This document shows positions 8,937 through 16,821 of a stretch of 64,000 bases of DNA, piece after piece (positions within the stretch are counted from its first letter, which is position 1; each line of letters begins with the position of its first letter). The position numbers were made by a program, and so were the translations under genes. Source of the stretch: Phycisphaerae bacterium (lineage in GTDB: Bacteria > Planctomycetota > Phycisphaerae > UBA1845 > PWPN01); contig JAGNEZ010000020.1 of NCBI GenBank assembly GCA_018003015.1, positions 1 through 64,000 on the forward strand. The letters are read 5' to 3'. A model generated the notes under the pieces. That model made no database searches and had not been told where the DNA came from. It saw only the letters and a list, made by a program, of their open reading frames with translations.

Positions 8937-9995
8937 TCAGGGGGTGAGCTCCGCCTCGTCCATCCTGTGGTCGGACGGCTTGACGCCCTTCTTGTGGCCG
9001 CGGAAGCCGAAGGCCGTCGGCTTGAATTGGCCCACGAGATCGACCCGCACCTTGGGTGGGATCTTCGCCTCGATGCCCAGGCACCAGTAGGCTGCGTTGA
9101 CCAGTAACCGCCGCATTCCCTCGCTTTCCAGGTCGGTTGCGGCGCCCATGGTGGTTGTGAAGACGCGGCCGGTCCGGTCTTTCTCGCCTCGGTGGGTCTT
9201 GATCCAGGCGACCGGCATCATGGGCTCGTTTGGTGTGCCCGGCACCGGCTTGTCGGTTGCTTTCATGGCTTCCAGGACCTGGCCCAGGATCAGGACTTTG
9301 CTGTCGTCTGGCAGGGGCGAGCGCACGGTGTAGACATCGGTGGGGCCCCAGATATCCGTGCAATCGCGCACGATGGGATGGTCTTTCATGTCTTTGGCTA
9401 TGACCCCGCGGGTGCTTTGCTTGCCGTGCTGGCCGTGATGGCTGACCCAGGTTTCGCCGAGTACCCGGCGGCCGAATCCGTCGATCCAGCCTTTCTCCTT
9501 GCTGTCATAGCTGTACCGGGCATAGGTTTTGCCCTTGGGGATGTTGAAGGCGTGGGTGGCGGTCCGCATTCCGATGATCGGGTTTCCTGATGCCACGTAG
9601 GCATCGACGTGCTTCATCTGCTGGTCGGGCAGGTCGCGAAAGCGTGTGGCGATGATCATCAGGTCGGCGGTTTCGAGGGCCTGGAGTCCGGGGATGTTGT
9701 CGCGGATTTCGGGGTTGATCTCGCCGGTCTTGGGATCGACGGCGAAGAGCACGGTGCACTTGAATCCGTGGTGTTTGGCGAGGATCTTGGCGAGCTGTGG
9801 CAGGGCCTCTTCCGAGCGGTACTCCTCGTCGCCGGAGATGAGCACGATGTGTTTGTCTTTGCCCGGTCCCTCGCCGCCCTTGTAGGTCACCCACTGTTCG
9901 GCGGCGCAGAGCACGTTGGGGACGAAGGTCAGCATGATGGGCATGACTCTCCAGATCAGGGTATGAGCGACATTCAAGGTCTTGACGGATCGCAT
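8937..9995 (-). CDS. Secreted ThuA-like domain protein
   Basis: This 352-residue protein has a Sec-type leader (MRSVKTLNVAHTLIWRVMPIMLTFVPNVLCA) and a ThuA-like, class-I-glutamine-amidotransferase-fold domain. KHIVLISGDEEYRSEEALPQLA forms the first strand and helix, and the TADLMIIATRFRDLPDQQMKHVDAYVASGNPIIGMRTATHAF block is the hallmark of the ThuA (PF06283) family. ThuA domains are linked to trehalose and other sugar utilisation, but their chemistry is not settled. A GGAG lies 9 nt before the ATG. The upstream neighbour on the same strand is a rubredoxin-like gene 343 nt away, so an operon is uncertain. The last 40 residues are basic and family-variable. Confidence 0.85.
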   Translation of the reverse strand: MRSVKTLNVAHTLIWRVMPIMLTFVPNVLCAAEQWVTYKGGEGPGKDKHIVLISGDEEYRSEEALPQLAKILAKHHGFKCTVLFAVDPKTGEINPEIRDNIPGLQALETADLMIIATRFRDLPDQQMKHVDAYVASGNPIIGMRTATHAFNIPKGKTYARYSYDSKEKGWIDGFGRRVLGETWVSHHGQHGKQSTRGVIAKDMKDHPIVRDCTDIWGPTDVYTVRSPLPDDSKVLILGQVLEAMKATDKPVPGTPNEPMMPVAWIKTHRGEKDRTGRVFTTTMGAATDLESEGMRRLLVNAAYWCLGIEAKIPPKVRVDLVGQFKPTAFGFRGHKKGVKPSDHRMDEAELTP

Positions 9996-10338
9996 TCTCG
10001 AATCTCCCTGGCCATGGTGGCCGCATTCACGGAATCTGAAAGCAGGACCGGAACGAGGTTGTTGTGTTCAGCTCTGACGTCATCCCGCGGTGAGCCGTGT
10101 CGCGGGCGGCATGCGGCCGGACCCGCACAGGTCGGGATGAGGCGGGCGTCGGGCTGTTGCTCATCTGACAACCTGTGGTGCAGGCCCCTCGCATCGGCCG
10201 CGCTTGATCCGCACGGGGATCGCCGACCTGAATCAGCGCGGCGGCGACCGGCCGGGGCACGGTCGAGCGCCGGATACACCGGACGTGGAGGTGGCTCTCG
10301 CGGTGTTCGGCATCGCGGCTGCCCCCGCGGCGGTCGGG
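9996..10338. other. Intergenic, nothing recognised
   Basis: This is 343 nt between two leftward genes. No RNA gene, long repeat or convincing small frame is visible on either strand. Base composition resembles the rest of the window. It probably holds the ThuA-like gene's promoter, but no clear -10/-35 pair stands out. Confidence 0.4.
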
Positions 10339-10674
10339 TCAGCCCCACTTGCCCTTGCTCATGTGTCCCGCGAGCTCGGTCATGGAGAGCTTCATCATCT
10401 GGTAGCTGGCGAGGAGTGTCTTGTTGAACACGTCCACGCAGCCGGGGTCGAGGGCATCCTGGATACCTTCTTTGCAGACCCCTTCGATCTGGCGGGCGAG
10501 GTCGATGACCCGGGCGTGAAGCATGTTCGTCCGCCTGGATCGTTCCACGAGATTCGCGGCCGCCTCATCCAGCAGCGTGAACTTCTCGGGTGGGGCCCCG
10601 CACTTGGGGCACTTGGCCGGTGGGGTGTCCCCGTCATGGATATAACCACACGCGCATTTCCATTTCTTCTTCAT
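10339..10674 (-). CDS. Rubredoxin-like metal-binding small protein
   Basis: The protein has 111 residues. The N-terminal 35 residues form a rubredoxin/rubrerythrin-type knuckle, WKCACGYIHDGDTPPAKCPKCGAPPEKF, followed by a helical tail of about 70 residues with no signal peptide or membrane segment. The second knuckle is the normal C-P-x-C-G. The first is C-x-C-G instead of the usual C-x-x-C-G, so one cysteine spacing is shortened. It likely binds iron or zinc. The helical tail (LARQIEGVCKEGIQDALDP) does not carry the diiron ligands of rubrerythrin. A GGAAAGG precedes the ATG by 6 nt, supporting this start. A redox or structural role is likely, but no partner oxidoreductase lies beside it. Confidence 0.75.
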   Translation of the reverse strand: MKKKWKCACGYIHDGDTPPAKCPKCGAPPEKFTLLDEAAANLVERSRRTNMLHARVIDLARQIEGVCKEGIQDALDPGCVDVFNKTLLASYQMMKLSMTELAGHMSKGKWG

Positions 10675-10931
10675 GATTGCCTTTCCTGTCTACGCGAATG
10701 CGTTGGAACACGTCTCAACGCGATCACAGGCGTTTCGGATCCGCGAGCCCGACTCCGCCATCAAGCCGGGCCTGACGATTGCATGATGCGGTCTCAGGCC
10801 TCGTTGCCGCCTTCATGGCAGCCCGGGCCTTGCCGTCGTTCAGTCCCCTGGCGAGCGGGAAACGGGAGCGCAGCGGGTGATCGATCGTTCCTGCTCGTCT
10901 CCCATTCCGCTCTCTTTCGCACGGTTCCTTC

Positions 10932-12848
10932 TCACGGCGTCTTCTTCCCGTACATCTTGTCGTACTGGGCGAGCATATTCGCGCTGGGGCCGCCTTCGCT
11001 CCAGAAGGTAATCCGGTTGGCTTCGAGTGCCTTCTTGAACCTCTGCAGGAGCGCCGGGGCGTCCGCGGGGCGCAGTCCGTACTTGTCAGGGAAGCTGAGC
11101 TGCATGTGCCACAGCGGAACCAGCAGCTTCTCCAGGCGGTTGCGCACGGCCACGTCTTCGGTTCGGCCATAGGCTGCGTTGAGGATAGCCAGTCCTTTCG
11201 CGACGAATTCGGGCGGGGTGATCTCCTGGGGATGCCAGCCGTTCATCGGGATGTGCACCTTGATCTCTTTGCCGAACGCATCCATCAGGGCCAGGAACGC
11301 CATCACCTCGTCGGACACGGGTCCGTAGTAGCCCGCGCAGAACTCCGAACGGATCTTCATGGGGTCCTGGTTCGGATCCCAGAGCAGCTGGGCGGTGAGG
11401 TACTGGCGGAAGTTGGACAGCTCGGACCCTGATCCCTGGAGGTTGCCCTGCAGCATCACGCCGTTCACTCCGTGGGCCGCGTAGTATCGGATATCGTCCA
11501 CCAGACCGTTCAGGTTCGGGTTGGGTGCCAGGTAGTCCCAGAAGTTCACCCCGTAATGCCACACCCAGATGCTCTTGGCGATCTTTCGCCAGTCGTCGAT
11601 GGCCGCTCGATACGGCTTGCTCAGCTCCTCGTCGCCGATACCGTGGAAATAACAGGCGTGGTGGCAGAGGCGGATGATGACGTTATCGCGCGGCCTGGTG
11701 ACCTTGGGTGCGGCGATGGAGTACTGATAGGCAAGGGTCTCGACGTACTTGTCCGGGTACTTGGCCTTGACTGCATCGGCCACGGCGTTGACCAGCCGCA
11801 GGATCGTCCCATGCTGAGCGTCCTCTTCCTTGACCACGGCCATGCAGGTCTCACACTCGCAGCATCCCCACCTACCCGGCCAGGCGTCGTTCTGGGAGAT
11901 ATCGACGGCGGTGAGGTTCGGCGTCTGTTCGATCCACTTGAGGGCCTGGGTTTTGGCGAGTTCGATCACGTTCGGGTTGGTGAAGCACAGCTGTCCGCTG
12001 ATCGCCTCGCAGATTCGTTTGCCGCCGACCAGGCTGTAGTATTCGGGGTGTGTTGCGAAGTACACGTTTCCCGGGGCAATAGCCGCCGCCGTATGGACAA
12101 ACGGCCAGATGAGCACGCCGGTGAACCGTCCCTGGGTGTCGGGAACGGGCTGGCCGAGGCATTGCCAGATGTTGGCCCCGTTGAGCTTCAATCGAGCCGC
12201 GAACTGCCAGTCGGACACGTCGTGATAGAGGTCGTCGCGATAAACGAAGGGGGGTGCGTATCGGTAGTCGATGTCGGGCAGGGTGAGCTTCGGTTGTTTG
12301 GGGGTGATGGTGCAATCGGGGGCCAGGAACCGGCACCCGCAGAATCGCTCCAGGAACACGTAGGCTGCGTACACTTGGCCGCGGTTGTCCTTGCCCAGCA
12401 GGACGAAGTCCTTGTCCGAGGACTTGACGACCACGCCGTCGGTTCCCAGCTTGTCCGCCTGTTCCAGGAGGGTCTTGTCGAGTCGTTTGCACTTTCCGAC
12501 GTAGAATGCGGGTCCGGCTGCGGCTTCACCTTCGGCCACCCGCGGGAGCTTGACGTCTGCGATCTGGGTGAGGTAGGTCTGAAGCTCCGAAGCCGCGTAG
12601 GTTTCGGCGGGTGAGGCGTTGTCCGGGGTGACGATCCGATACGCTGACGCCCCGTTTTCCACAACCACGATATCCGCTGCCGTCGTGGGTGCCGGCACCG
12701 TCGATGCCATCGCCGCACTCAGCCCAACCGTCCAGACCATGAAGGAGCGACAGGCGCGGGTTCTTTGTCCGTCCGGGTATATCGATCGCCTGGCGGGTGA
12801 GAGGGGAGTCACAGCGAGTCCGAACGTCCCATGGTCGAAGTTGTCCAT
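10932..12848 (-). CDS. Secreted DUF4838 protein (GH20-N-like domain plus barrel)
   Basis: This protein of about 638 residues has an extended basic leader followed by a hydrophobic export segment (FMVWTVGLSAAMASTVPAP). An N-terminal GH20-like beta/alpha domain carries the typical ASPAETYAASELQTYLTQI and the later DNRGQVYAAYVFLERFCGCRF. The central part, with DISQNDAWPGRWGCCECETC, YQYSIAAP and MLQGNLQGSGSEL, matches the DUF4838 family of secreted, probably carbohydrate-active proteins common in planctomycetes and Bacteroidetes. Catalytic residues of this family are not established, so no reaction is claimed. The ATG at 12848 is preferred because GGGAG precedes it by about 10 nt; ATGs at 12866 and 12740 are alternatives. 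It is followed leftward by a 257-nt gap and the rubredoxin-like gene. Confidence 0.85.
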   Translation of the reverse strand: MDNFDHGTFGLAVTPLSPARRSIYPDGQRTRACRSFMVWTVGLSAAMASTVPAPTTAADIVVVENGASAYRIVTPDNASPAETYAASELQTYLTQIADVKLPRVAEGEAAAGPAFYVGKCKRLDKTLLEQADKLGTDGVVVKSSDKDFVLLGKDNRGQVYAAYVFLERFCGCRFLAPDCTITPKQPKLTLPDIDYRYAPPFVYRDDLYHDVSDWQFAARLKLNGANIWQCLGQPVPDTQGRFTGVLIWPFVHTAAAIAPGNVYFATHPEYYSLVGGKRICEAISGQLCFTNPNVIELAKTQALKWIEQTPNLTAVDISQNDAWPGRWGCCECETCMAVVKEEDAQHGTILRLVNAVADAVKAKYPDKYVETLAYQYSIAAPKVTRPRDNVIIRLCHHACYFHGIGDEELSKPYRAAIDDWRKIAKSIWVWHYGVNFWDYLAPNPNLNGLVDDIRYYAAHGVNGVMLQGNLQGSGSELSNFRQYLTAQLLWDPNQDPMKIRSEFCAGYYGPVSDEVMAFLALMDAFGKEIKVHIPMNGWHPQEITPPEFVAKGLAILNAAYGRTEDVAVRNRLEKLLVPLWHMQLSFPDKYGLRPADAPALLQRFKKALEANRITFWSEGGPSANMLAQYDKMYGKKTP

Positions 12849-12938
12849 CGTTCGAAGGTCTCCCATTCGAGTCTTATCTCAGTCGACGCAGATGCTTGGC
12901 CAAGCGGTGTCATGGCGGATCCCTGTCTCGAATCCGCA

Positions 12939-14351
12939 TCAGGCCCGCGTGCTTGCCGCTCCTTCCGGACAGACGGCCAGCAGTTCGATTCCCTTGCTGG
13001 TCCCCAGGTTGCCGGAGTACTTCTTCTCTTGGGCGTTGTTCCAATGCTCGTGGACGCCGAGGCTGGCCAGCCTCTGGACCGGCGCAGGGTGGTGGGGGTC
13101 ATAGAAGGTCCGGGAGGGTGGATTTTCCGCCAGGGCCGCCTCGTGCAGATAGTCGTCCGTTCCGTGCCGCCGGGGGTAGTCGGTCCATTCCGTCCAGAGG
13201 AAATCGAAGCCCACGGAGTCGACTGCCACCGGATCCTGCGAGGCCAGGAGGCTGGCCGTCCAGCCGCCGTTGAAGGGCTGCGATTTCCATCGCCGGGGTG
13301 CCGGGTCGATGGGGTGCTTACCGGAGTAGAGGCCGTCGATCAGGTGGAGCACGGTCTTGCCGCCCAGGTGGGTGTGGCCCATGAGGTCGACCTGTTCCCG
13401 GTAGATGCTGGTCGACTCCGAGAACGAACCCCGGTGCAAGTCGTAGTAGCCCGATTGGACCGGCCAGCGTACCAGTGAGCCGAAGTGGTTTTTCCCACAG
13501 AGGGTGACGCCGGTGCGGGTGTGGGCCTTGAGGCTGGCGAGGTTGATGATGTACTCCGCCTCGGCGAAGCACACGGGCAGGAAGTCCGGGGCCTGGTTCT
13601 CTGGTCGGCAGCTCCAGTGGATGGGTATGGAGGATGGCTGGGCCTGGGTGCGTCCGAATTTGCCCGCGTAGTCCACGAAGGGCACGTTCGGGAATGCCGC
13701 GTGCAGGATGTTGTAGTATTCGTGGACGATGTACGCGAGTGTGTCGCAGATGGTGATGTCGGCTTCCCTGACGCCCACGGTGGCGGTCAGTTGCCGCAGC
13801 AGGGCGATGATCATCTGGGGCGACGTGTTCATGTAGTCGGGTCGCTGGATAAAGGTGTAGGTTTCGGGGTCCACCGCTCCCTCGCGGAAGATCATCCCGA
13901 CCCAGTTGGGCTTGATGACGACTTTTTCGCCGGCCTTGTAGCCCCGGTCGCCTCGGCCTCGCCTCGCATTGAGATGCCGGAGAAGCCGAGTCCAAGCCCG
14001 AGCCGCCGAGGTCTCGCTGCACAGCTCCCCGACCGCCCGCTCCACCATCCGGTCCACCCGCTCCTGGTCGGTGCAGGGAGACTCATACCAATGTCCATTT
14101 CCCGGACCCCTCCAATTAGCAGCCAGGGGGTCATGGACCCACACCACTCTTCCGGGATGAACACCCTGGGCTTCGCCGATCGGCTTGAGCCGCTCGGGCT
14201 CGTGGATCTGGGCGGCTGCTGTCCGGGACCGGCTCAGCCCGATGGCCGCCCCGATCCCCATCGCCTGCTTGAGGAGTTCCCGTCGATTGGCCCGTGGTCT
14301 GGCGCAGGTGCGGCCGGTGCGTTTCGGTAGCGGGTCCGTGGGCGAGTGCAT
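12939..14351 (-). CDS. Tat-exported DUF362 protein
   Basis: The protein has 470 residues. The N-terminus has a twin-arginine signal (RANRRELLKQAMGIGAAIGLS) and an Ala-rich cleavage region. The body is a DUF362 domain: GEKVVIKPNWVG, the ADITICDTLAYIVHEYY strand-helix and the long YIINLASLKAHTRTGVTLCGKNHFGSL block, whose Lys and His/Cys residues are the family signature, followed by the DPVAVDSVGFDFLW segment near the C-terminus. DUF362 proteins often accompany iron-sulfur proteins or sit in secreted metabolic clusters; their activity is unknown. No 4Fe-4S motif is visible here. It lies 90 nt upstream of the DUF4838 gene on the same strand, so the two may be co-transcribed from the 630-nt intergenic region at 14352-14981. 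Confidence 0.88.
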   Translation of the reverse strand: MHSPTDPLPKRTGRTCARPRANRRELLKQAMGIGAAIGLSRSRTAAAQIHEPERLKPIGEAQGVHPGRVVWVHDPLAANWRGPGNGHWYESPCTDQERVDRMVERAVGELCSETSAARAWTRLLRHLNARRGRGDRGYKAGEKVVIKPNWVGMIFREGAVDPETYTFIQRPDYMNTSPQMIIALLRQLTATVGVREADITICDTLAYIVHEYYNILHAAFPNVPFVDYAGKFGRTQAQPSSIPIHWSCRPENQAPDFLPVCFAEAEYIINLASLKAHTRTGVTLCGKNHFGSLVRWPVQSGYYDLHRGSFSESTSIYREQVDLMGHTHLGGKTVLHLIDGLYSGKHPIDPAPRRWKSQPFNGGWTASLLASQDPVAVDSVGFDFLWTEWTDYPRRHGTDDYLHEAALAENPPSRTFYDPHHPAPVQRLASLGVHEHWNNAQEKKYSGNLGTSKGIELLAVCPEGAASTRA

Positions 14352-14981
14352 CAGCGAGGCTCCTTTGCAGGCCGCAGGCCGCCAAGCGAGTCACCCTGAG
14401 GAGACGGACGGACCGGCCGCGGAATCGTTGTGTCCGATCCGACCGGGAGAAGATCTCCGGGCGGATCCCTGTTTCAGGCCATGGGCGAGAGTATCCTCCG
14501 GGACTGGGGCGAACGCAAGCGTGCGTGGTGCTGGTTTAAGGCAAGCCTGTGGGCTGGCCACCGGCGGCCCAGTACAGTTCGCGGAGGACCAATCGCTGGC
14601 CGGAGGGGTTCGCCGAAATGGTGAGCGCCAAACGAACCCAATTGTAGCGGTCAGCGATCGCTTCCGGCTGTTTACCTGGCCGGGGGCGGCCGTTTTCTCC
14701 GCCTCGGTCTCATCCGGCTGACGGCGGAATCCGCTATGCAATAACACGCCCGGTGACCCGGTGGGAAGTCGGCAACCGAAACGGGGAGAGTCGGCGAGGA
14801 GCGAGATCAGGCGAGACGCGCAGGGAACGGGTTGTTGTTCGGGCGGGCGGAGCGGTCGTGGGATGCCCTGCGGGCGGGTCCTCTCTCGTGTTCCTGGATG
14901 GGGGGCGCTTGAACGCGGGTTGATCTTGGCTTAGCCTGCCCGCGGTGTCAGATTTGTTCCAGGAACACACGGAGAAGGGCC
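14352..14981. other. Divergent intergenic region
   Basis: This is 630 nt between the leftward DUF362 gene and the rightward GH172 gene. The open frames crossing it have no domain-like or compositionally convincing protein. It is expected to hold both promoters; only the rightward one could be proposed (14909-14937). Confidence 0.45.
14909..14937 (+). promoter_or_regulatory. Candidate sigma70-type promoter of the GH172 gene
   Basis: TTGAAC (14909-14914) and TAGCCT (14932-14937) are separated by exactly 17 nt and lie 45 nt before the start codon at 14982. The -10 is a weak match, so this is a proposal only. Confidence 0.35.
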
Positions 14982-16493
14982 ATGAGAAGAAGATCATTAC
15001 CTGCCGGTTCGTTAGTGATTCTATTCACCTTGATTCTGCCGGCGGCGGTGTTGGCCGGCGACCTGGACAACCTGTTCAATGTTCGCAGCGCCCGGACGAA
15101 ACGGGTGTCGAGTGCGAACCCGGAATGGAGGAACACCAACCGGGACAATCGCCAGTTGCCGGCCGGGGAGACGCTCACCTTGGCCGAGCTTCAGGGTCCG
15201 GGTGTCGTTCGGCACATCTGGTTTACGATCGCGGCGCCTGCCGGATGGGGGCGTTGGCTGACGTTGCGGATGTACTGGGACGGTCAGGAGGAGCCGGCGG
15301 TGGAGACTCCCATCGGTGACTTCTTTGCCGTGGGGCACGGAGCGTTGACGGTGGTGGACTCGTTGCCCGTGGCGGTCTCGTCGGAAGGGCGGGCGTTGAA
15401 CTGCTACTGGCCGATGCCGTTCACCAAGAGCGCGAAGCTCACGCTGACCAACGACTCGAAGGAGGCCGCCCGGGCGATCTACTACTACGTTGACTATGAG
15501 GAGGTTGATGAGCTGCCTTCGACCACGGCTTTTTTTCACGCCCAGTATCGGCAGGAGTATCCCGCGAAGATGGGTGAGGACTACCTGATTCTCGACGCTG
15601 AGGGTCGGGGGCATTACGTTGGCACGGTGTTGTCCGTCGCCCTGCGGACGCGAGGCTGGTTCGGCGAGGGTGACGACCGGTTCTACATTGACGGTGCGAC
15701 CGAACCGCAGCTTCGGGGCACGGGAACGGAGGACTACTTCTGCGATGCGTGGGGGTTCCGGGTGCTCAACCGGCCGTTTTACGGCATCACCCTCAACGGC
15801 TCCGACCAGGGGCGTGATTTCGGCGACCTCATCACCGCGTATCGTTGGCACGTCAACGACCCTGTCCATTTCGCCCGATCGCTGAAGGTCACGATCGAGG
15901 ACAAGGGCAATGTGTTCGACGCGAGCGGCCGCCAGGTTTCCGGCTTCATGGAGCGGTCCGACCTGATGAGTTCGGTGGCCTTCTGGTATCAGACCGGCAA
16001 GGCCAAGCGGTTCGCGACGCTGCCGCCCGCGGAGGAGCGTCGCATCCCGACGGAGGTGATCCAGTTCGAGGCGATGGTGAAGGATGCGAAGGCGGAGCCG
16101 TTGTCAACGCCAGTTGAAGCGCAGCGTGGGAGATTCAATGGCGGCGCGCAGCTTTGGGTGAAGTTTGCCGACCAGCCGGGTGAGGTCACTATCCCGTTCA
16201 AGCTGGAGAAGGCTCTGGTGGGCATGGCGACGCTGCGACTGACCACGGCCCGCGATTATGGCACATTCGAGGTACTGCTAGACGGCAAGACGTTGTCGGG
16301 CAGGAAGGCTCTGGACTTGTATGCGCCGGCGGTCACGTCTTCGGTGTTCAGCATGGGTTACGTCGACCTGGTGGCGGGCGATCACGAGCTCAAGTTCAAA
16401 TGCGTCGGGAAGGACGACAAGTCGACGGGCTATTATCTTGGCGTGGACGCGCTGGAAGTCGCCCGGATCACGAAGTACGTGCTGGTGAAGTAG
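14982..16493 (+). CDS. Secreted GH172 (DUF2961) family protein
   Basis: This 503-residue exported protein has a Sec signal peptide (AGSLVILFTLILPAAVLA). The DUF2961/GH172 core is complete: TLAELQGPGVVRHIWFTIA, ETPIGDFFAVGHG, ALNCYWPMPFTKSAKLTLTN, GRGHYVGTVLSV, GWFGEGDDRFYIDG and RGTGTEDYFCDAWGF, with conserved Asp and Glu residues in the last two blocks. Characterised GH172 members act on fructose or arabinose furanosides (difructose dianhydride, D-arabinan). A C-terminal beta-sandwich of about 130 residues (from TIPFKLEKALVGMATLRL) is probably carbohydrate binding. GGAGAAGG sits just before the ATG. A second GH172 gene is at 28659-30644. The substrate is unknown; a fructan or furanoside is a reasonable inference given the GH32 gene in the window. 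Confidence 0.9.
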   Translation: MRRRSLPAGSLVILFTLILPAAVLAGDLDNLFNVRSARTKRVSSANPEWRNTNRDNRQLPAGETLTLAELQGPGVVRHIWFTIAAPAGWGRWLTLRMYWDGQEEPAVETPIGDFFAVGHGALTVVDSLPVAVSSEGRALNCYWPMPFTKSAKLTLTNDSKEAARAIYYYVDYEEVDELPSTTAFFHAQYRQEYPAKMGEDYLILDAEGRGHYVGTVLSVALRTRGWFGEGDDRFYIDGATEPQLRGTGTEDYFCDAWGFRVLNRPFYGITLNGSDQGRDFGDLITAYRWHVNDPVHFARSLKVTIEDKGNVFDASGRQVSGFMERSDLMSSVAFWYQTGKAKRFATLPPAEERRIPTEVIQFEAMVKDAKAEPLSTPVEAQRGRFNGGAQLWVKFADQPGEVTIPFKLEKALVGMATLRLTTARDYGTFEVLLDGKTLSGRKALDLYAPAVTSSVFSMGYVDLVAGDHELKFKCVGKDDKSTGYYLGVDALEVARITKYVLVK

Positions 16494-16646
16494 GGGCGGC
16501 TTTGGTGATCTGCTGCCAGGAGTCGAGGATCGGCCCTTCGTCGCGGACGGGCCCGGTCGGGTCGAGGCCTTCAACTTGCGGCGACGGTTTGCCGCGAGTC
16601 ATCGGTCGTCGGAAGAACGCTCTGAGTGTTTCGGGCACGGAGGGAC

Positions 16647-16723
16647 AAGTCCGAGAGCGGTTTGGCGTCAGGGGGGGTGCAGTACAATGGCCGAGCTGGG
16701 CCCGGCAACGTAACCGGGCAAGG
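16647..16723 (+). promoter_or_regulatory. Conserved TACAAT-hairpin leader element, copy 1 (before alpha-L-fucosidase)
   Basis: This 77-nt segment shares an ordered set of blocks with 21024-21104. They are AAGTCCGA (16647-16654), a G-rich middle, GTACAATGGC with a -10-like TACAAT at 16683-16688, then a GC hairpin (GCCCGG 16700-16705, CCGGGC 16714-16719) ending in CGGGCAAGG. It lies about 134 nt before the fucosidase start. It is probably a promoter with a structured 5' leader. The surrounding gap, 16494-16821, holds nothing else recognised. Confidence 0.5.
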
Positions 16724-16821
16724 CTGCCTGGAAGATCCCGTTTCAAAGCGTCGATCAAGTGGGCCACCGTGGGCTTGCGCTTCAGTACGTCATCGGGCTC
16801 ACCGACCTGCGAGGAGGCAGA

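Noticed and set aside
7588-9363. A 591-codon minus-strand frame across the MFS and dehydratase genes
   Set aside because: Antisense to two well-supported coupled genes; the translation is Arg/Pro/His-rich and not protein-like.
14391-14747. A 118-codon minus-strand frame in the DUF362/GH172 gap
   Set aside because: No ribosome site, no conserved motif, and a composition unlike real proteins in the window.
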